NCBI GenBank assembly: GCA_014800845.1
Contig: JAAVFJ010000053.1
Coordinates: 1-64,000 of the forward strand
DNA: 64,000 bases
Direction: 5' to 3'
Origin: Bacteroidales bacterium
Lineage (GTDB): Bacteria; Bacteroidota; Bacteroidia; Bacteroidales; Muribaculaceae
Shown: piece by piece, positions 61,746 through 64,000 of the stretch
Position numbering within the stretch: position 1 is the stretch's first letter
Layout of the letters: every line of letters begins with the position of its first letter
Translations under genes and position numbers: made by a program
The notes under the pieces: model-generated
Database searches by the model: none
What the model saw: the letters and a program-made list of their open reading frames with translations, nothing else
Told to the model about the DNA's origin: nothing

Positions 61746-61777
61746 TTTGTAGAAAGTGGGGAGTTATATTACTTTTG
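61746..61777 (+). promoter_or_regulatory. Promoter of the small-RNA candidate
   Basis: TTTG (61746-61749), exactly 20 bases, TACTTTTG (61770-61777). No protein-coding gene follows on this strand for 1.6 kb. Confidence 0.75.
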
Positions 61778-61783
61778 TAGCAG

Positions 61784-61888
61784 AGAATCATAGTTGTCAG
61801 TGATTACTATGAACCTAGCATGTAAGAATTTATTTAGTTAAGCAAAGAGGCGGCACGGTGATTGCGAAATTTCCCTGTCGCTTTTTTC
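61784..61888 (+). ncRNA. Small RNA candidate of about 105 bases
   Basis: It has a full consensus promoter immediately upstream and an intrinsic terminator at the end (61850-61888: GCGGCACGG / CCCTGTCGC stem with one mismatch, then six T). Near the 5' end TCATAGT and ACTATGA form a 7-bp hairpin with an 11-base loop. A possible ten-codon frame (MNLACKNLFS from 61810) lies between. Nothing downstream on this strand is close enough to be controlled in cis, so a trans-acting RNA, or a 6S-like or leader-like RNA, is possible. Confidence 0.6.
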
Positions 61889-61899
61889 TTTTGCCGGAA

Positions 61900-61935
61900 T
61901 TTTTGGGAGATTTGGGAGTTATGGGAGAGATGGGA
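61900..61935 (+). repeat. Lone arm of the GGGAGTTTT-unit repeat
   Basis: TTTTTGGGAGATTTGGGAG followed by TTATGGGAGAGATGGGA. This is the same unit as in the hairpin at 49970-50108, including the TTGGGAGATTTGGGA variant at 49947, but with no complementary arm nearby. Confidence 0.65.
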
Positions 61936-61945
61936 TTCTTAACTT

Positions 61946-61983
61946 AAAAACAAGGGGGAACAGGCTTTCACCTTATTCCCTCC
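61946..61983 (-). terminator. Possible kbl terminator
   Basis: On the minus strand GAGGGAA pairs with TTCCCCC around an inner GG/CC pairing, then TTGTTTTTAAG. It lies about 95 bases past the kbl stop. The stem is imperfect. Confidence 0.45.
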
Positions 61984-62076
61984 TCGATGTCAGATTTCCG
62001 GTTATCGCAGGCTGTGGGTTTCAGTTGCCGGTGGGGCCGGTGCCTACGATTATCAGGTTTTTCATTCAGGGCCCGG

Positions 62077-63270
62077 TTACTTGATTACGCCGAGCTTCTT
62101 GCCTACCTTGATGAACGCGGCGATGGCGCGGTCCAGGTGTTCGCGTTCGTGGCCGGCGCTGAGCTGCACGCGGATGCGGGCCTGACCTTTCGGCACTACG
62201 GGATAGTAGAAACCGGTTACGTAGATGCCCTCTTTCTGCATCTCGGCGGCAAACTCTTGAGAGAGCTTGGCGTCGTAGAGCATCACGGCGCAGATGGCGC
62301 TCTGGGTGGGCTTGATGTCGAAGCCGGCTTCGAGCATCTTGGTGCGGAAGTATTCCACATTCTCCATCAGTTTGTCATGGAGCTTGTTGCTCTCGCCGAG
62401 CTTGCGGAACATTTCGATGCTGGCGCCTACGATGGCGGGGGCTACGGAGTTGGAGAACAGGTAGGGGCGTGAGCGCTGTCGCAGCATGTCGATGATCTCT
62501 TTGCGACCGGTGGTGAAACCGCCCATAGCGCCGCCGAAGCTCTTGCCGAGAGTGCCGGTGAAGATGTCGATGTCGCCGTAGCAGTCATACTTCTCAGCCA
62601 CACCGTGGCCGGTGTCGCCCACCACGCCTGCAGAGTGGCTTTCGTCTACCATGACCAGAGCGTTATATTTCTTGGCGAGCTCCACGATTTTGTCCATGGG
62701 AGCCACGTTGCCGTCCATTGAGAAGACGCCGTCGGTGGCAATGAGGCGGAAACGCTGAGCCTGGGCCTCCTGCAGGCAGCGCTCCAGGTCCTCCATGTCG
62801 GCGTTGGCGTAGCGGTAGCGCTTCGCTTTGCAGAGGCGCACGCCGTCGATGATGGAAGCGTGGTTGAGGCTGTCGGAGATGATGGCATCCTCCTCGGTGA
62901 GCAGGGGCTCGAAGAGGCCGCCGTTGGCATCGAAGCAGGCAGCGTAGAGGATAGTGTCTTCAGTCTTGAAATAGTCTGAGATGGCTTTTTCCAGCTCCTT
63001 GTGCAGGTCCTGAGTGCCGCAGATGAAGCGCACGGAGCTCATGCCGTAGCCGCGCTTGTCCATAGCCTCCTTGGCTGCTCTGATCAGATCGGGGTCATCG
63101 CTGAGGCCCAGATAATTGTTGGCGCAGAAGTTGAGCACTTCGCCCTCGGCGCCCTTTACGGCTATGTCGGCCTTCTGAGGAGTGGTGATTACTCGCTCCT
63201 GCTTATATAATCCGGCATCGCGGATAGCATCTAACTCTTTCTGTAAGTGTGTTTTAAAATCTGTGTACAT
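62077..63270 (-). CDS. kbl: Glycine C-acetyltransferase (2-amino-3-ketobutyrate CoA ligase)
   Basis: PLP enzyme of the alpha-oxoamine synthase family, 397 residues, which cleaves 2-amino-3-ketobutyrate with CoA into glycine and acetyl-CoA. GVFSMDGNVAPMDKIVELA, VDESHSAGVVG (Asp and His for PLP) and TGTLGKSFGGAMGGF (Schiff-base lysine) are all present; NFCANNYLGLSDDP is the N-terminal signature. Complete. It is divergent from the epimerase-type threonine dehydrogenase gene across a 116-base gap containing facing -7 boxes, so the two steps of threonine-to-glycine breakdown flank one regulatory region. Confidence 0.96.
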   Translation of the reverse strand: MYTDFKTHLQKELDAIRDAGLYKQERVITTPQKADIAVKGAEGEVLNFCANNYLGLSDDPDLIRAAKEAMDKRGYGMSSVRFICGTQDLHKELEKAISDYFKTEDTILYAACFDANGGLFEPLLTEEDAIISDSLNHASIIDGVRLCKAKRYRYANADMEDLERCLQEAQAQRFRLIATDGVFSMDGNVAPMDKIVELAKKYNALVMVDESHSAGVVGDTGHGVAEKYDCYGDIDIFTGTLGKSFGGAMGGFTTGRKEIIDMLRQRSRPYLFSNSVAPAIVGASIEMFRKLGESNKLHDKLMENVEYFRTKMLEAGFDIKPTQSAICAVMLYDAKLSQEFAAEMQKEGIYVTGFYYPVVPKGQARIRVQLSAGHEREHLDRAIAAFIKVGKKLGVIK

Positions 63271-63302
63271 GAGTATGATGATTTAGGTTGAAATATTTTG
63301 GT

Positions 63303-63341
63303 CAAAGGTAATGATTAATTCCGAAAAAAACCTTAATTTTG
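63303..63341. promoter_or_regulatory. Facing -7 boxes between kbl and threonine dehydrogenase genes
   Basis: Minus-strand TACCTTTG (63303-63310) for kbl and plus-strand TAATTTTG (63334-63341) for tdh. -33 boxes are poor on both sides. Confidence 0.45.
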
Positions 63342-63386
63342 CCTCAGAAAATTACCAAAATCTATTTACCGACACACAACCATCTT

Positions 63387-64000
63387 ATGAAGAACGTACT
63401 CATCATAGGTGCAACCGGCCAAATCGGCACGGAGTTGACCATGAAGCTTCGCAGCGAGTATCCCGGTGGCAACATTGTAGCGGGCTACATACGCGGTGCC
63501 GAGCCTAAAGGGGAGCTGCTCGAAAGCGGTCCCAGCCATCTTGTAGACATCACTTGCCCCGAGCAGATTGCCGAGGCTGTAGATAAATATAAGGTAGACA
63601 CCATCTATAACCTTGCCGCTCTGCTGAGCGCTGTGGCTGAAAGCAAGCCTCAGCTCGCCTGGAAGATAGGTCTGGGTGGTCTTTACAACACTCTGGAGGT
63701 GGCCCGCGAAAAGGGTTGCGCTGTGTTTACCCCCAGCTCCATCGGCTCATTCGGTCCCGACACTCCGCGCGACAATACTCCGCAGGACACTGTGCAGCGT
63801 CCCCGCACCATGTATGGTGTGACAAAAGTGAGCGGCGAGTTGCTTAGCGACTATTACGCCCATCGTTTTGGTGTGGACACCCGCTCAGTGCGTTTCCCCG
63901 GCCTCATCAGCTATGTGGCTCCTCCGGGTGGCGGCACCACTGACTATGCCGTAGACATCTACTACTCTGCCGTGAAGGGTGAGACCTTCAAGTGCCCCAT
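63387..64000 (+). CDS. L-threonine 3-dehydrogenase, epimerase (SDR) type, partial
   Basis: First 204 codons; the gene runs off the window. Extended short-chain dehydrogenase: NAD site IGATGQIGTELTMKL (7-21), NLAALLSAVAESKPQLAWKIG, and catalytic YGVTKVSGELL with the Tyr/Lys pair (Tyr145, Lys149 by rough count). The GxxGQIG motif and FPGLISYVAPPGGGTTDYAVDIYY identify the bacterial and archaeal TDH of the epimerase family, not the zinc-dependent type. It oxidises threonine to 2-amino-3-ketobutyrate, the substrate of the divergent kbl. The truncation is only due to the window edge. Confidence 0.92.
   Translation, partial: MKNVLIIGATGQIGTELTMKLRSEYPGGNIVAGYIRGAEPKGELLESGPSHLVDITCPEQIAEAVDKYKVDTIYNLAALLSAVAESKPQLAWKIGLGGLYNTLEVAREKGCAVFTPSSIGSFGPDTPRDNTPQDTVQRPRTMYGVTKVSGELLSDYYAHRFGVDTRSVRFPGLISYVAPPGGGTTDYAVDIYYSAVKGETFKCP

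Noticed and set aside
61784-61888. tRNA gene
   Set aside because: No acceptor stem, T-loop GTTCRA motif or anticodon arm could be found.

Overview
This window is a chromosomal segment of a member of the Bacteroidota, order Bacteroidales. The evidence is: at least thirteen promoters of the Bacteroidetes sigma-ABfr type (TTTG or TTG, exactly 20 bases, TAnnTTTG); surface lipoproteins with DUF4493 and PCMD domains; DUF4923 and OstA-like proteins; PorQ of the type IX secretion system (T9SS); TamL/TamB; and rubredoxin plus a rubrerythrin with an N-terminal rubredoxin domain. The base composition and family mix fit a gut Muribaculaceae-like organism, but that rank is inference. No rRNA, tRNA, CRISPR array, transposase or prophage was recognised.

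Layout. 1-9.5 kb: glmS, rubredoxin, a ruvX-def-ettA operon, a cobalamin-riboswitch gene with an unannotated 37-residue membrane protein behind it, rubrerythrin, an orphan 52-residue protein between duplicated terminators, and an exported alpha/beta hydrolase. 9.6-26 kb: relA with a degenerate hydrolase domain, a very large secreted protein, and a minus-strand series for the cell envelope (OstA-like, two SurA-like proteins) with mutL; then GYF/TM2 and DUF2752 proteins, DUF4923, and a capsule/O-antigen dehydratase. 26.1-36.4 kb: one tightly packed eight-gene operon of four surface lipoproteins, two paralogous beta-barrel candidates, a DgkA-type lipid kinase and a PAP2 lipid phosphatase. 36.4-37 kb: a gene-free, palindrome-rich stretch. 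37-50 kb: tamL-tamB, vanZ, dnaB-cls, and a biotin-dependent carboxylase/decarboxylase subunit. 50-64 kb: rplS, a 5'-nucleotidase/GH3 pair, an overlapping porQ-cmk-ispH-tadA-menA operon, a TonB C-domain protein, a porin, small membrane and unknown proteins, a C45 hydrolase, and the divergent threonine-to-glycine pair kbl/tdh (tdh is cut by the window end).

The most striking non-genic signal is a family of near-palindromic elements of about 200 bp (9436-9632, 15305-15500, 17545-17744, a partial copy at 1-131, nested ends at 54828-54902, single ends at 11911 and 21018). They share a GAAGGAGC-type core and terminal repeats that begin with TAAG. The termini repeatedly contain or touch the stop codon of the neighbouring gene, and one terminus supplies the -33 box of the relA promoter. 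Two other palindrome families (36715-36931; 49970-50108 with a lone arm at 61900) and a probable small RNA with its own promoter and terminator (about 61784-61888) are also described.
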